Both the position numbers and the translations under genes were made by a program. Source: Bradyrhizobium sp. MOS002 (GTDB taxonomy: Bacteria > Pseudomonadota > Alphaproteobacteria > Rhizobiales > Xanthobacteraceae). Taken from it: DNA of 64,000 bases. Under the pieces are notes generated by a model. The model was not told the DNA's origin. It ran no database searches and saw nothing but the letters and a program-made list of their open reading frames with translations. The DNA lies in the NCBI RefSeq assembly GCF_003020115.1, contig NZ_PYFX01000016.1, positions 60,304 through 124,303 of the forward strand, written 5' to 3'. The stretch's first letter is position 1. The number at the start of each line of letters is the position of its first letter. Below are positions 36,913-45,272 of this stretch, piece after piece.

Positions 36913-37431
36913 ATGCAGACCGAGCTGAACAAGGTGATCGCGGCGCTCCGGGATTTCTACGCCCACGAAGCATTCATGTTCGAGAAGGACATCGGCGAGC
37001 GCGCGATCACGCACCGCTTCGCCGTCTATCTCGAGCGGCAGTTCTCAGGCTGGGCCGTCGACTGCAATTACGACCGGCTCGGCGAGCGTACGCTGCATCT
37101 GCCGCGTGGCACCATCATCTCGACCGACGATCATCTGGGCAAGTCGATCTACCCTGACGTCGTCGTGCATCAGCGCGAGATTCCGAACAATTTGCTCACC
37201 GTGGAGATCCGCAAGGCCAGCAATCACACCTCGCTCGATCACGACCGGCACAAGCTGATGGCGCTGACCGATGCGCATGTCTGGTTCGCCTTCTGGATCG
37301 GCATGCTGCTGGTGCTGGACAAGCACCATGTGACGATCTCGGAGGTCTATGTCAGCGGCGTCCTCGATCAGCCGCTGTCGCGCTGGTTCGCGACCCGGCT
37401 GCAGGAGGTCGGCCTCGGGGCTGCTCATTAG
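36913..37431 (+). CDS. Conserved hypothetical protein, possible PD-(D/E)XK nuclease fold
   Basis: This 172-residue protein has no recognised name. After an N-terminal helical region (VIAALRDFYAHEAFMFEKD), it shows THRFAVYLERQF, then SIYPDVVVHQRE (Asp82) and NNLLTVEIRKAS (Glu98, Arg100, Lys101). PD followed by E-x-(R/K) on adjacent strands is the active-site pattern of PD-(D/E)XK nucleases. Assignment is by motif only. GGAGG precedes the ATG. It is a single gene next to a family B repeat. Confidence 0.65.
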   Translation: MQTELNKVIAALRDFYAHEAFMFEKDIGERAITHRFAVYLERQFSGWAVDCNYDRLGERTLHLPRGTIISTDDHLGKSIYPDVVVHQREIPNNLLTVEIRKASNHTSLDHDRHKLMALTDAHVWFAFWIGMLLVLDKHHVTISEVYVSGVLDQPLSRWFATRLQEVGLGAAH

Positions 37432-37569
37432 AGCGCGTGCCGAAATTGTCGCCTTTAATTCAGCTATCGACGGAAGGCCGACCGCGACGCACCTCACCAA
37501 GGACGCTGTCCTTGACGAAGAGTCGGACGTCTTATGGTTCTGCGAACGACGGAAGCTGATTGCTTTGAG

Positions 37570-38136
37570 TCATAGCCCAAGCGCGATCTCGGCCCATTTC
37601 AGCATGCGGTCGCTATTGAGGAATGACAGCACCGCCGGCTCCAGTGACGCGGGCGCGCCCGGTGCGAGCAAAGCCGTCGCGGCCACCATGTCGCAGCGCT
37701 GATTGAAGGCGAGTGAGAGCGCGGCCTTGGGGTTCCCCTCGACGCGATATGCCCGGCTGCGGCCGCGCATTGGACCGACGACGATCTCTCGGCCCGCAGC
37801 CATCGGCGTTGCCTTCCCAATCAGCGCCAGGTCGCCCATCTGCTCGAGGTCACCGTCATCGGCAATGCCAGTGGCGCAATTGCAAAAGCCGAGCTTGGCG
37901 CGAACGTAGAGCTGGACTTCGCCGCCGCAATCCGCGGCCTTGCAGCGGAACGCTTTTCCTTTCCCCCAAGGATCCGCGCCGAAAGGCCAGTCGATTTCTG
38001 TCCACACCGGGCGGACCTCCCCGGATGCCGCTGTTGCGCGTGCCGGTTCACCGGACCGCAATATCCATACGGCAGCGGCTGAGCAGATCAGTGCGATGGC
38101 TGCGCTGGTTGCAACTAATTTGCTTGTCAGGCGCAT
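37570..38136 (-). CDS. Hypothetical exported or membrane-anchored protein
   Basis: The 188-residue protein has an N-terminal hydrophobic segment (LVATSAAIALICSAAAVWIL) and then a domain with four clustered cysteines in FRCKAADCGG and LGFCNCATG, suggesting disulfides or metal binding outside the cytoplasm. I do not recognise the family. It starts 22 nt after the TPR gene on the same strand, so the two are probably co-transcribed. Confidence 0.7.
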   Translation of the reverse strand: MRLTSKLVATSAAIALICSAAAVWILRSGEPARATAASGEVRPVWTEIDWPFGADPWGKGKAFRCKAADCGGEVQLYVRAKLGFCNCATGIADDGDLEQMGDLALIGKATPMAAGREIVVGPMRGRSRAYRVEGNPKAALSLAFNQRCDMVAATALLAPGAPASLEPAVLSFLNSDRMLKWAEIALGL

Positions 38137-38158
38137 GGAAGTTGCTGCGGCACCTTTG

Positions 38159-39760
38159 CTAATTCTGAGCCATCAACTTTCGAGCGGCCGCGAGGTCTTC
38201 TCGCGACGAGTCGCCATTTCTCGCCGTTTCGACGATCTTCGCGTAGTACTGGCGGGCCTTCACAGTATCCCCCGCTTTCTCGGCCGCGTGAGCGGCGCCG
38301 ATCGTCGCGCCAAAGCGGTTCGGCTCCTTGCGCATGGTGCTTTCGAACGCGACCAATGCCTCCGTCGCCATGCCGCGTTCGAGCAGCATGGTCCCGTAAA
38401 GCTCGCGTGCGGGGGCGAGCGGACCCGGCGTCACGATGGATTTTTCGGTCTTGTCTTCGGCATCGGCGGCAAGGCGCATTGCTTCCAACGCATCCGCCTG
38501 TTTCCCCAAGGCGTTGAGCTGCCAGGCTGTAGCGACCTGCCGCTGAATGTCCACGATTTCGGCCCAATAGGCATCCTTGTCCTGCTGCAGCTTGTCCCGC
38601 AACTCCGCCAGCTTGGCGATGTCCGCCGTCGCTGCGTCTGCATTGCCGGAGCGCGCGGCGCCAAGGGCGCGGGCGAAATAGGTGATCGCATCGACATAGG
38701 CAAACCGGCTCGGCTCGACCTTCAGTGCGGCAGCACCCTGCCAATCACCGCGCTCGACCATATAGCGCGCCTGGCTCGCCGCTATCGCGTAGGGACCGGC
38801 GCGCACAGCCGGCGCATAGCCCGTGGTCGCAATCATGTCCGCGATGACGTCGCTGGCTCGGCTGTCCTGCGCAAGCTGGAGCAGCGCGTAGACCATATAG
38901 TCGTCGGCATGCAGCTGCTCGCTGGGATCCTTGCCCTCCTTGGCAGCCTTGGCGGAACGGCTATTGGCGTCAATGGATTCGTTCCAGTAACCGACGCGCG
39001 TGAAGATGTGCGACGGCATATGCAAGGCGTGCGGTGCCGCCGGCGCGATCTCGGAATAACGCTTGGCAGCGTCGAGTCCTTGCTCTGCGATCGCCGGATA
39101 GTCATAGAGATGGATCAGGTAATGTGCGACGCCGGGATGCCGCGGCTGGCGCTTGAAGATCGGCTCTAGGATAGCGGCGCCCTTGAGCTGGTTGGCATAG
39201 GACTTGTCGTTTGGTGACGCCGTGACGTTCAGCGTGATGGCGTAGGCGATCTGCGCCTCGTCATCATCGGGATAGCGCGCGGCGACGGCTTCGGTTGCCT
39301 TGAGATAGGACTGCGCGCGCTGTCCAAACGTCGTCTTTTCGTCGCCCGAATAGAAGGCCAGCAGCGCATCGATGTAGTCACGTTCGCGTTCGCTCTTGGC
39401 GCCGAGTGCCTTTGCCTTCTGCAGCGCGGCGAGACCTCCGGTGAGGTTTTCCTTCGGCGCGGGAAAATGTGGATTGTACAGCAGGCTCAGGGCAATGCCC
39501 CAATAAGCGATCGCGCATTCCGGATCGGCCTGCAGCGTCTCCTCGAAAATTTCTTTTGCCGGCCGGTACCAGAACGAGTGCTGATAACGCATCCCGCGAT
39601 CAAAGCGGCGCTGCGCCACCTCGTTGCAGGAGGTCTGGAAGTGCACCCTGCCAAATTGCTCGTCGGTCCCGTCCTCCGCGCGCGCGGCAGGCGTGCCGGA
39701 AATTGAACCCAGGGCAGCGAGGGCGAGAAGTGAGACGGTTCTCAAGGCGAGCGCGCGCAT
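38159..39760 (-). CDS. Secreted TPR-repeat protein
   Basis: The 533-residue protein has a signal peptide (ALRTVSLLALAALGSISGTP) and multiple tetratricopeptide-like repeats, for example FEETLQADPECAIAYWGIAL, and near the C-terminus YGTMLLERGMATEALVAFES and GAAHAAEKAGDTVKARQYYA. HMPSHIFTRVGYWNESIDAN is a conserved segment of this large-TPR family. It probably acts as a periplasmic scaffold. Function is unknown. Confidence 0.82.
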   Translation of the reverse strand: MRALALRTVSLLALAALGSISGTPAARAEDGTDEQFGRVHFQTSCNEVAQRRFDRGMRYQHSFWYRPAKEIFEETLQADPECAIAYWGIALSLLYNPHFPAPKENLTGGLAALQKAKALGAKSERERDYIDALLAFYSGDEKTTFGQRAQSYLKATEAVAARYPDDDEAQIAYAITLNVTASPNDKSYANQLKGAAILEPIFKRQPRHPGVAHYLIHLYDYPAIAEQGLDAAKRYSEIAPAAPHALHMPSHIFTRVGYWNESIDANSRSAKAAKEGKDPSEQLHADDYMVYALLQLAQDSRASDVIADMIATTGYAPAVRAGPYAIAASQARYMVERGDWQGAAALKVEPSRFAYVDAITYFARALGAARSGNADAATADIAKLAELRDKLQQDKDAYWAEIVDIQRQVATAWQLNALGKQADALEAMRLAADAEDKTEKSIVTPGPLAPARELYGTMLLERGMATEALVAFESTMRKEPNRFGATIGAAHAAEKAGDTVKARQYYAKIVETARNGDSSREDLAAARKLMAQN

Positions 39761-39974
39761 CGGCCCCTCCGTTTCTGTTCAGAATAAATTTGGTCAGATG
39801 GCGCCGATAAAACCGAGAGCGCCGAAGTTTGTACTGCTAAGACTGGCAATGGCAATTGTGTCGTTGAAGATTTCTCCATTCGCGATGCGAGTCAACAGGA
39901 AGCGGGCGGATTTGCGTTAGGGAAGCACGCCTGTCAGGATCCATCCGCCCGCGCGTCGAGGCGAGTGGCCACAA

Positions 39975-39999
39975 GGCCGCCCGCGTGAGGCGGGCGGCC
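39975..39999 (-). terminator. Hairpin downstream of the haem peroxidase gene
   Basis: GGCCGCCCGC, a 5-nt loop, and GCGGGCGGCC give a perfect 10-bp stem about 25 nt after the peroxidase stop codon. There is no good U-tract (TTGTGG follows), so termination is probable but not certain. Nothing else is seen in 39761-40023. Confidence 0.5.
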
Positions 40000-40023
40000 G
40001 TTACTTCATCGTCCGTCACCCGC

Positions 40024-41559
40024 TCAATGCAGCGGATCGCCCTGGCCGAGCGCGTAGGCGACGAGGTCCTTGAGCGCGAAGCCGGAGCCGGTCACCGGCG
40101 TCCATTGCGGGTCGAGCGACAGCACGGAGGAATTATCTCCGAACATCATGCCGAGGAAGACCTCGGCGACGATGCGGCCGCCGACTGGTCCGAGCTGCGG
40201 TGTCCTGACCGTGGCGGGCCCACCGGTGGCGGAGATTGGCATGTCCGTCGCGTTTTGCCGCGCCTCGGCGAGGATGTAGGCCCACAGCGGGCAGTTGTCG
40301 GCAAACACGCCGTTCGCGATGGTCGCGATCTTGACCTGCGGATCGCCCGGTCCCGGCTCGTCGACGGCCTTGCCGATGATGATCTCGTCGTCGGTCAGCG
40401 GCGTCAGGGTCATCGCCCTGGCGACGGCCTGGCCCGACGGCAGCCCGAGCCGCCAGCTGCGCTCGAGATTGCGCAGCGCCAGCGACGCCGGATTGGAGGC
40501 GACTTCCGGCGGCAGCTTGCGCAGCGGGTCGACCAGCGAGGCATCGATGCGATAGGCGAACTGCAGCCGCCTCTTGTTGTCGGGATTGGTGTCGTCGTCC
40601 TCGACGCCGTAGGGGCGCGTGTCGAGATCGATGAAGCGGCCCCAGTCCATGGCGCGTCCCGGTCCCATCGAACGGAAGCCGGTCAGTGCGTTGTGGTCGG
40701 GATTGTTGGGATCGGGGAATATCTGCAGCAGCATGTTGGCCGCGTCGTTCAGCCGGTAGCCGGGGCGGATCATGGAGTGCCCGAGCCGGTAGGCCGCGAC
40801 CGAGAACTCGACCGGCATGAACGGATAGGTCTTCCAATGGTAATAAGCGAGCTTGCCGCGGTCGTAGTGACCTGCGGTCTTCAGCTGGTCCAGCACGCTG
40901 GCATGGACGATGCGCGGCAGGAAATCGTTCAGCACCACGTACTGATAGTGGAATCGGACGCGCTGCTGCACGTCTTCGAACGACAGGCTGTCATTGTCGT
41001 CGACCATGCGGTTGTGAAAGCGCAGCATCAAGGCCTGGAATTGCGAGACGATGCTGTTCTCGTCGTTGCGGGGATCGCCGATCAGCGCACGGCCCTTGAA
41101 GCGCGGCAGGTCGCTGGCGTCGGGTACGCCCGCGCCGGTGACCTTCTCGCCGAGCCGGAACTTGATGCCGTCATACATGTAGGGCTGGTCGTTCGGGCCG
41201 CGGCCGTAGACATTGTCCATGTCGAGCGACGGCGTGCGGAAGTCGACGAGCCCGTCGGGATCCTGCTGCTTGGTCAGCGAGCTGACCGGATCGAAGGTGA
41301 TGTCGTGGTCGACGAATTGACCGAAATAAGTATAGAGCGAGGGAATGCCGCTCTCTTCTGCGTCCGGCCCGTCCTTCGGCCCGTCGAAGCCGGCGACCAT
41401 TTTGTCGGCGAGCGCCGACAGGTTTGCGATCGTGTTGGAATCGTTCGGGCCGAATTTGGCCGGTGCGAGCTTGCGGAACATGCGGCCGAAGCGGCCTTGC
41501 GAAAGCGGCGAACGCGTTGCGTTCAGACCGCGCGGAACAATTGCGTGACGGCTGCTCAT
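40024..41559 (-). CDS. Animal-type haem peroxidase
   Basis: The 511-residue protein has the haem peroxidase superfamily signatures. The distal histidine is in YFGQFVDHDITFDP (His85), the Arg-x-x-Glu of the active site is in IGDPRNDENSIVSQ (Arg164, Glu167), LMLRFHNRM follows, and the proximal His is in SVAAYRLGHSMIRPGYRL (His261). These are the residues of myeloperoxidase-like enzymes, which oxidise halides or organic substrates with peroxide. No signal peptide is visible, so it may be cytosolic or exported by another route. Bacterial members are uncommon. The gene is monocistronic. Confidence 0.9.
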   Translation of the reverse strand: MSSRHAIVPRGLNATRSPLSQGRFGRMFRKLAPAKFGPNDSNTIANLSALADKMVAGFDGPKDGPDAEESGIPSLYTYFGQFVDHDITFDPVSSLTKQQDPDGLVDFRTPSLDMDNVYGRGPNDQPYMYDGIKFRLGEKVTGAGVPDASDLPRFKGRALIGDPRNDENSIVSQFQALMLRFHNRMVDDNDSLSFEDVQQRVRFHYQYVVLNDFLPRIVHASVLDQLKTAGHYDRGKLAYYHWKTYPFMPVEFSVAAYRLGHSMIRPGYRLNDAANMLLQIFPDPNNPDHNALTGFRSMGPGRAMDWGRFIDLDTRPYGVEDDDTNPDNKRRLQFAYRIDASLVDPLRKLPPEVASNPASLALRNLERSWRLGLPSGQAVARAMTLTPLTDDEIIIGKAVDEPGPGDPQVKIATIANGVFADNCPLWAYILAEARQNATDMPISATGGPATVRTPQLGPVGGRIVAEVFLGMMFGDNSSVLSLDPQWTPVTGSGFALKDLVAYALGQGDPLH

Positions 41560-41836
41560 TGAAACACCTTCCTGAAAAGTCGAATGGAAAGATCGGGCTA
41601 AGGTTTCTCGCGCTGGGGTTTACAGCCTAGGCGCGATCGCGCCTGTCACGAGCGAGATGGATCACAATTGCCCGGCATCGAAATTTTCGGAAGGTGTGCT
41701 TGTCCCCGCAAGCCACGGCTGCGCATCGTGAATTTCTCCGTGGCGATGACGGATAACATTCTCGTCATCGACGGACGCAGGCGGCTTCGCACGGTTTCAA
41801 TTCGCCGGATCTTCGGCGAAGCGGATCGGCTTCACG
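41560..41836. other. Intergenic region without recognised gene
   Basis: This is the upstream region of the haem peroxidase gene plus the 3' region of the next minus-strand gene. Apart from the terminator at 41837-41877, I see no reading frame or structured element that I can support. Confidence 0.5.
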
Positions 41837-41877
41837 TAAAAATTGTGGCGGCGCGCGCGTCATGCGCGCACGCCGCC
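41837..41877 (-). terminator. Intrinsic terminator of the DUF3551 gene
   Basis: On the minus strand GGCGGCGTGCGCG, a short loop and CGCGCGCGCCGCC form a 13-bp stem (one G-U pair) followed by an AATTTTTA tract. It begins 7 nt after the stop codon. Confidence 0.8.
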
Positions 41878-41883
41878 AATTCG

Positions 41884-42117
41884 TCAGTAATCGCGCTGCT
41901 GCGAGAACGCGTAGCGCGGGTTGATGCCGCAATAGGCGGACGTGCCGGACGCGCTGGCGAGGCACTGCTGATAGCTGGCGAACTGGCAATTGCCGGGGTA
42001 ACCCCACGAGCGGCCCTGGATGCAATATCGATCGTTCGCAGGATGTGCCTGGGCGGCCGGGGATGCTACGGCCAACAGGGCCGCGAACGATGCGAGAGTG
42101 AGGATGGTGCGACGCAT
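41884..42117 (-). CDS. Small secreted DUF3551-family protein
   Basis: The 77-residue protein has a signal peptide (RRTILTLASFAALLAVASPA) and a short cysteine-containing mature part: DRYCIQGRSWGYPGNCQFAS, then QQCLASASGTSAYCGINPRY. This pattern is the DUF3551 family, abundant in Bradyrhizobium. AAAGGAG lies 6 nt before the ATG at 42117, so the 16-residue upstream extension is rejected. Its function is unknown. Confidence 0.88.
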   Translation of the reverse strand: MRRTILTLASFAALLAVASPAAQAHPANDRYCIQGRSWGYPGNCQFASYQQCLASASGTSAYCGINPRYAFSQQRDY

Positions 42118-42366
42118 GTCAGTCTCCTTTGAGAGCGAGTGGATAGGACGATCAGCCGAGGTCAATGTTCCAGGAGCTCGTCTGTGTTGGTGTCATCGGA
42201 ATGCCTTGCGTTCGCGATGAGGTACATCATGACGCAGCCTGCCGCCGGCAATGTGATCTCGGCCACAGTTCACGATGGGGTTCCGGCCTATCGTGAGCGG
42301 ACTTGCACGCGTCGATCCCGGAGAACTACGCTTGCCTTATTCGGATCAGGTATTTTGGAGGTTCTA

Positions 42367-42705
42367 ATGCAAAAGTCATTCTTGCTGGCTGCGACAGCAG
42401 CGCTGGCGCTTCTCATGCAAACACCGCTCGCGCTGGCGCAGGGCGCACCAGCCGCCGCCGGAACGGCGGCGCCTGCGGCGACAACTGCCGCGCCGGCAGC
42501 GACGACGACAGCGCCGGGCGCCACCAATGACGCTTCCAGCCAGCCGACCGACTCCAAGAAAAGTGCGTCGAAGAAGCCGGTGAAGAAGAAGATGACGCGG
42601 CAGCAGGAGATCGATCACTCGGTCGACAGCGGCACGGTGCCCGCGCGCTACCGCAGCTCGGTGCCCAAACAGTACCAGCAATACGTTCCGTTCGATAAGC
42701 AGTGA
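42367..42705 (+). CDS. Hypothetical secreted Ala/Thr-rich, Lys-rich protein
   Basis: The 112-residue protein has a signal peptide (QKSFLLAATAALALLMQTPL), a low-complexity Ala/Thr/Pro segment, a basic segment (KKSASKKPVKKKM) and a C-terminal YRSSVPKQYQQYVPFDKQ. GGAGG precedes the ATG at 42367 by 5 nt. A longer frame from 42139 lacks coding features. Function is unknown. Confidence 0.75.
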   Translation: MQKSFLLAATAALALLMQTPLALAQGAPAAAGTAAPAATTAAPAATTTAPGATNDASSQPTDSKKSASKKPVKKKMTRQQEIDHSVDSGTVPARYRSSVPKQYQQYVPFDKQ

Positions 42706-42862
42706 CGGATCGCACGGCGGCGCGGCGTGATCGGGCTTCGCGCCGCCGGTGTCATCGCGTGACGGACTGAAATAGGACCTTGGTCGGGCGGAATCCGGCC
42801 ATACATCCCCAGTGGCGGTCCGCGCGAGCGGTGCTAGAGTAGGTCGAAGCCTGGGGGGAGTA

Positions 42863-43378
42863 ATGAGTGACGACGTGAGGGATGCTGGCCTTGTGGCCAT
42901 GATCAGCAGCATCCTGGGAGGCAACAAGCGCGCCGCAGAAAGCGTTGCGCCGCCGCCGCTCATCGAGGTTCCGCCGCCGACAGCGCCGACGAACGGATTT
43001 GAGCTGGTCGAGCCCCCCGCCGCCGATACGCCGCCGGCCAGGCTCGAGACCAATTCCGAAAACAGCTCCGAGAACGCGCCCGATGCGGCGCCGGCTGCCG
43101 CGAAGCCGGTCGAGCCGCCGGCGAAGATCGCCACGACGCCTGATGGCAAGCAATTGCTGCCTGCTGAAGCGATCGCCGATCTCGTCCTGGGCGAGCTGCG
43201 CAAGCTGGAGAATTTTCCGGCGACCGGCGCCTCCGTGACGGTCTACGGTTACAGGCACTGGAACGCGATGATCACCTTCGCGCCGTTCTCGACCGCGTTC
43301 CGGGATGCGACGCGGTTCCGCCAAGCCATGCCGGACATCGTCTTCAAGCTGCGCCGTTTCGTCGAACTTGAGATATGA
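42863..43378 (+). CDS. Hypothetical protein with proline-rich linker
   Basis: The 171-residue protein has a short N-terminal part (LVAMISSILGGNKRAAESV), a disordered Pro/Ala/Glu-rich middle, and a compact C-terminal domain from about residue 100 (ELRKLENFPATGASVTVYGY, ITFAPFSTAFRDATRFRQAM). GGGGGGAG precedes the ATG at 42863. I do not recognise the family. Confidence 0.7.
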   Translation: MSDDVRDAGLVAMISSILGGNKRAAESVAPPPLIEVPPPTAPTNGFELVEPPAADTPPARLETNSENSSENAPDAAPAAAKPVEPPAKIATTPDGKQLLPAEAIADLVLGELRKLENFPATGASVTVYGYRHWNAMITFAPFSTAFRDATRFRQAMPDIVFKLRRFVELEI

Positions 43379-43418
43379 TCGTGGCCGTGAGCCCGAACAG
43401 TTCGACAGGATTTTCGAC

Positions 43419-43901
43419 TTGAGCGTTGCCTTTACCAAAGAAGAGAGCGCGGAAACCGCCGCCGAGACGCTGTTGCCGGATCGGCCGATCTCGCCGCATC
43501 CAAACCTCGTGACGGAAGCAGGCTTGCAGGCGTTGCAGGCGCAGCTTCAAGACGCACGCGCAGCCTATGAAGCCGCGCAACGTATCGAGGACGTCAACGA
43601 AAAGCGCCGGCAATCGGCAGTGCCCCTGCGTGACGCCCGCTATCTCACCGAACGGCTGCGCACGGCGCAGGTCGTTCCCGCCCCAGCCTCGACCGACACC
43701 GTCGCCTTCGGCAGCACGGTGACCTTCAGCCGCGCCGATGGCCGCGTGCAAACCTATCGCATCGTCGGCGAGGACGAAGCCGATCCCAAGGCCGGCTCGA
43801 TCTCGTTCGTGGCGCCGGTGGCAAAGTCGTTGATGGGGAAGGCGGTCGGGGATGTCGTGGGCGCGGGCGCGCAGGAGATCGAGATTTTGTCGATTGGGTA
43901 G
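43419..43901 (+). CDS. GreA/GreB-family protein
   Basis: The approximately 160-residue protein has a GreA-like layout. An N-terminal helical hairpin (TEAGLQALQAQLQDARAAYE) is followed by a C-terminal FKBP-like domain with VAFGSTVTFSRADGRVQTYR, then VGEDEADPKAGSISFVAPVA and KSLMGKAVGDVV. Gre factors reactivate backtracked RNA polymerase. The acidic tip of the hairpin is not obvious, so this may be a paralogue that binds RNA polymerase without cleavage activity. A TTG at 43419 is the proposed start; frame evidence is clear but the exact start is not. Confidence 0.75.
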   Translation: MSVAFTKEESAETAAETLLPDRPISPHPNLVTEAGLQALQAQLQDARAAYEAAQRIEDVNEKRRQSAVPLRDARYLTERLRTAQVVPAPASTDTVAFGSTVTFSRADGRVQTYRIVGEDEADPKAGSISFVAPVAKSLMGKAVGDVVGAGAQEIEILSIG

Positions 43902-43955
43902 GGGACGTTTATCGATGGTTTCCGCTGTGTCCGCGCAACAAGGCGCGATAGCTGG

Positions 43956-44633
43956 ATGAGGCGGTTTCTGTCGGGAGCATTGCCGTTCTACGCGCTGGCC
44001 GGGTTGGCCACGTGCATGTACCTCGTCCTGTACAAGACCGATCTCTTCGACCTGAACGCCATCGTCCAGGATGCGACCGGTTCGTCGTGGTTTCCGGTCT
44101 TCATATTCGTCTGCGTGCTGCTGGAGTCGGTCTTCCCGTATTTTGGCTATTTCCCCGGAACCGCCCTCATCCTGATGTCCGTGGCGCTCAATCCGAAGCC
44201 CGCAGACCTCTCCGTCTTTGTCGTAGCGTGGCTGGCCATCATCGTGGGCGCCGTTCTGAGTTACGGGCAGGCCCGTTTTTTCAGACCGCTGTTGCAGCGG
44301 GTTGCCTCGAAGGCGGCATTGAACCGCTGTGAGTCCCTCCTCGACGCCTACGGCCCATATGCGCGCGTTGCCCTGTTCGTTCATCCCAACGCCTGCGCGA
44401 TGTATTTCACGGCGCTCGGACTTCTCGGCCGCAACCTGACGCGCGAGCTCGCCTATCTCGGCGTGGGTGCAGCAGCCTCCGTGGGCGTTCTGTTCGTCGT
44501 CGTGAGCAGACTGGTGTCGTCCGTGGGCACCACCGACGACGGGGAATTACAGCTGCTGCTGGCGGCAGCGCTGGTCGCCATCGGGACCCTCGTTGGTCTG
44601 TACGCGGCCTGGCGGCCGGCGCGGGCGGCTTAA
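43956..44633 (+). CDS. DedA/VTT-like membrane protein
   Basis: The 225-residue protein has about five membrane helices. FVCVLLESVFPYFGYFPGTA resembles the re-entrant E-x-P-x-P-G(E/T) loop of DedA/VTT proteins, and LDAYGPYARVALFVHPNACA resembles their second loop. DedA proteins flip or transport lipids. The N-terminal Arg-rich start is short. Functional assignment is by motif only. Confidence 0.65.
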   Translation: MRRFLSGALPFYALAGLATCMYLVLYKTDLFDLNAIVQDATGSSWFPVFIFVCVLLESVFPYFGYFPGTALILMSVALNPKPADLSVFVVAWLAIIVGAVLSYGQARFFRPLLQRVASKAALNRCESLLDAYGPYARVALFVHPNACAMYFTALGLLGRNLTRELAYLGVGAAASVGVLFVVVSRLVSSVGTTDDGELQLLLAAALVAIGTLVGLYAAWRPARAA

Positions 44634-44681
44634 AGCTCGAGGTGGCGTGCGCGTCAACCGGCGCGGTCTCACCTCTTGCTC

Positions 44682-44761
44682 CGTCATTGCGAGCGCAGCG
44701 AGGCAATCCAGTCTGTCTCCACGGAAAGACTCTGGATTGCTTCGCTACGCTCGCAATGACG
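44682..44761. repeat. Dispersed palindromic repeat, family A
   Basis: CGTCATTGCGAGCGCAGCG and CGCTACGCTCGCAATGACG are the ends. It is the last backbone repeat before the island. The remaining part of the gap 44634-45030 holds no supported gene; a 36-codon frame at 44804-44914 is possible but unsupported. Confidence 0.88.
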
Positions 44762-45030
44762 AGGGGAGATCATGCGCAAAACAAAAGCTGATGCGCCAAA
44801 GCGATGGACCTAATCCTTCCCGCTTCAGGCCCCCGCGACGATGCCATCCTGCGGGTGTTTTGCCCGACGAGTCAAATCCAATTTCGGAAAATTCGCATGT
44901 CTGTAACCCATTGATCCGACTGAGGTCGGCTACTGTGCATGGGGTTGTTTTCGACGTTTTTGATTAAGACGGTCCCGACACGCCGCCAGGCGTCGACAAT
45001 GGATCCGCAATCAGCAGGGTCAGGAAGGTG

Positions 45031-45078
45031 AATGGTGGGCGCACAAGGGATCGAACCTTGGACCTCTCCCGTGTGAAG
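45031..45078. repeat. Left attachment site, tRNA-Val 3' fragment
   Basis: These 48 bp are identical to 59153-59200. They contain the T-arm, variable region and part of the anticodon arm of tRNA-Val on the minus strand, including the CCA end. The 5' half of the tRNA is missing here, so this is the duplicated att core and not a gene. Confidence 0.92.
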
Positions 45079-45088
45079 AGAGAGGTCT

Positions 45089-45104
45089 TGGTCAGGCCTG
45101 ACCA
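45089..45104. promoter_or_regulatory. Perfect palindrome next to the left attachment site
   Basis: TGGTCAGG-CCTGACCA is a 16-bp perfect palindrome 10 bp from the att core, flanked by a wider GGTCT / AGACC pair. The half-site GGTCAGG recurs at 45174-45180, closer to the integrase gene. It may bind the excisionase/AlpA-like protein or control integrase transcription. Confidence 0.45.
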
Positions 45105-45197
45105 TGCTAGACCACGTGCATCTTCGAAAACTCCTTGAAAATTAGATTATTTTGATACGATATGGCCGGGCTCGGTCAGGCTGATCCATGGCAGCCC

Positions 45198-45219
45198 GTG
45201 CTGTCAAGGTGCTGTCAAG
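45198..45219 (+). repeat. Tandem 11-bp repeats, candidate integrase arm sites (left)
   Basis: GTGCTGTCAAG occurs twice in perfect tandem. Almost the same tandem (GTGCTGTCAGG twice) is present at 59088-59109 near the right attachment site, in the same orientation. Paired short direct repeats at both ends are expected for arm-type sites of tyrosine integrases. Confidence 0.6.
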
Positions 45220-45272
45220 CCGACAGAGAAGAAAGGGCCCTGTGGGGCCGGCTTCAGTTACGTTCAGGTGCC

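Noticed and set aside
44804..44914. A 36-codon ORF just left of the island
   Set aside because: No ribosome-binding site or recognisable family; probably chance or part of an intergenic repeat.
45031..45112. A second tRNA-Val gene
   Set aside because: Only the 3' part, up to the anticodon loop, matches. The D-arm and 5' acceptor strand are absent, so it is the att duplicate.
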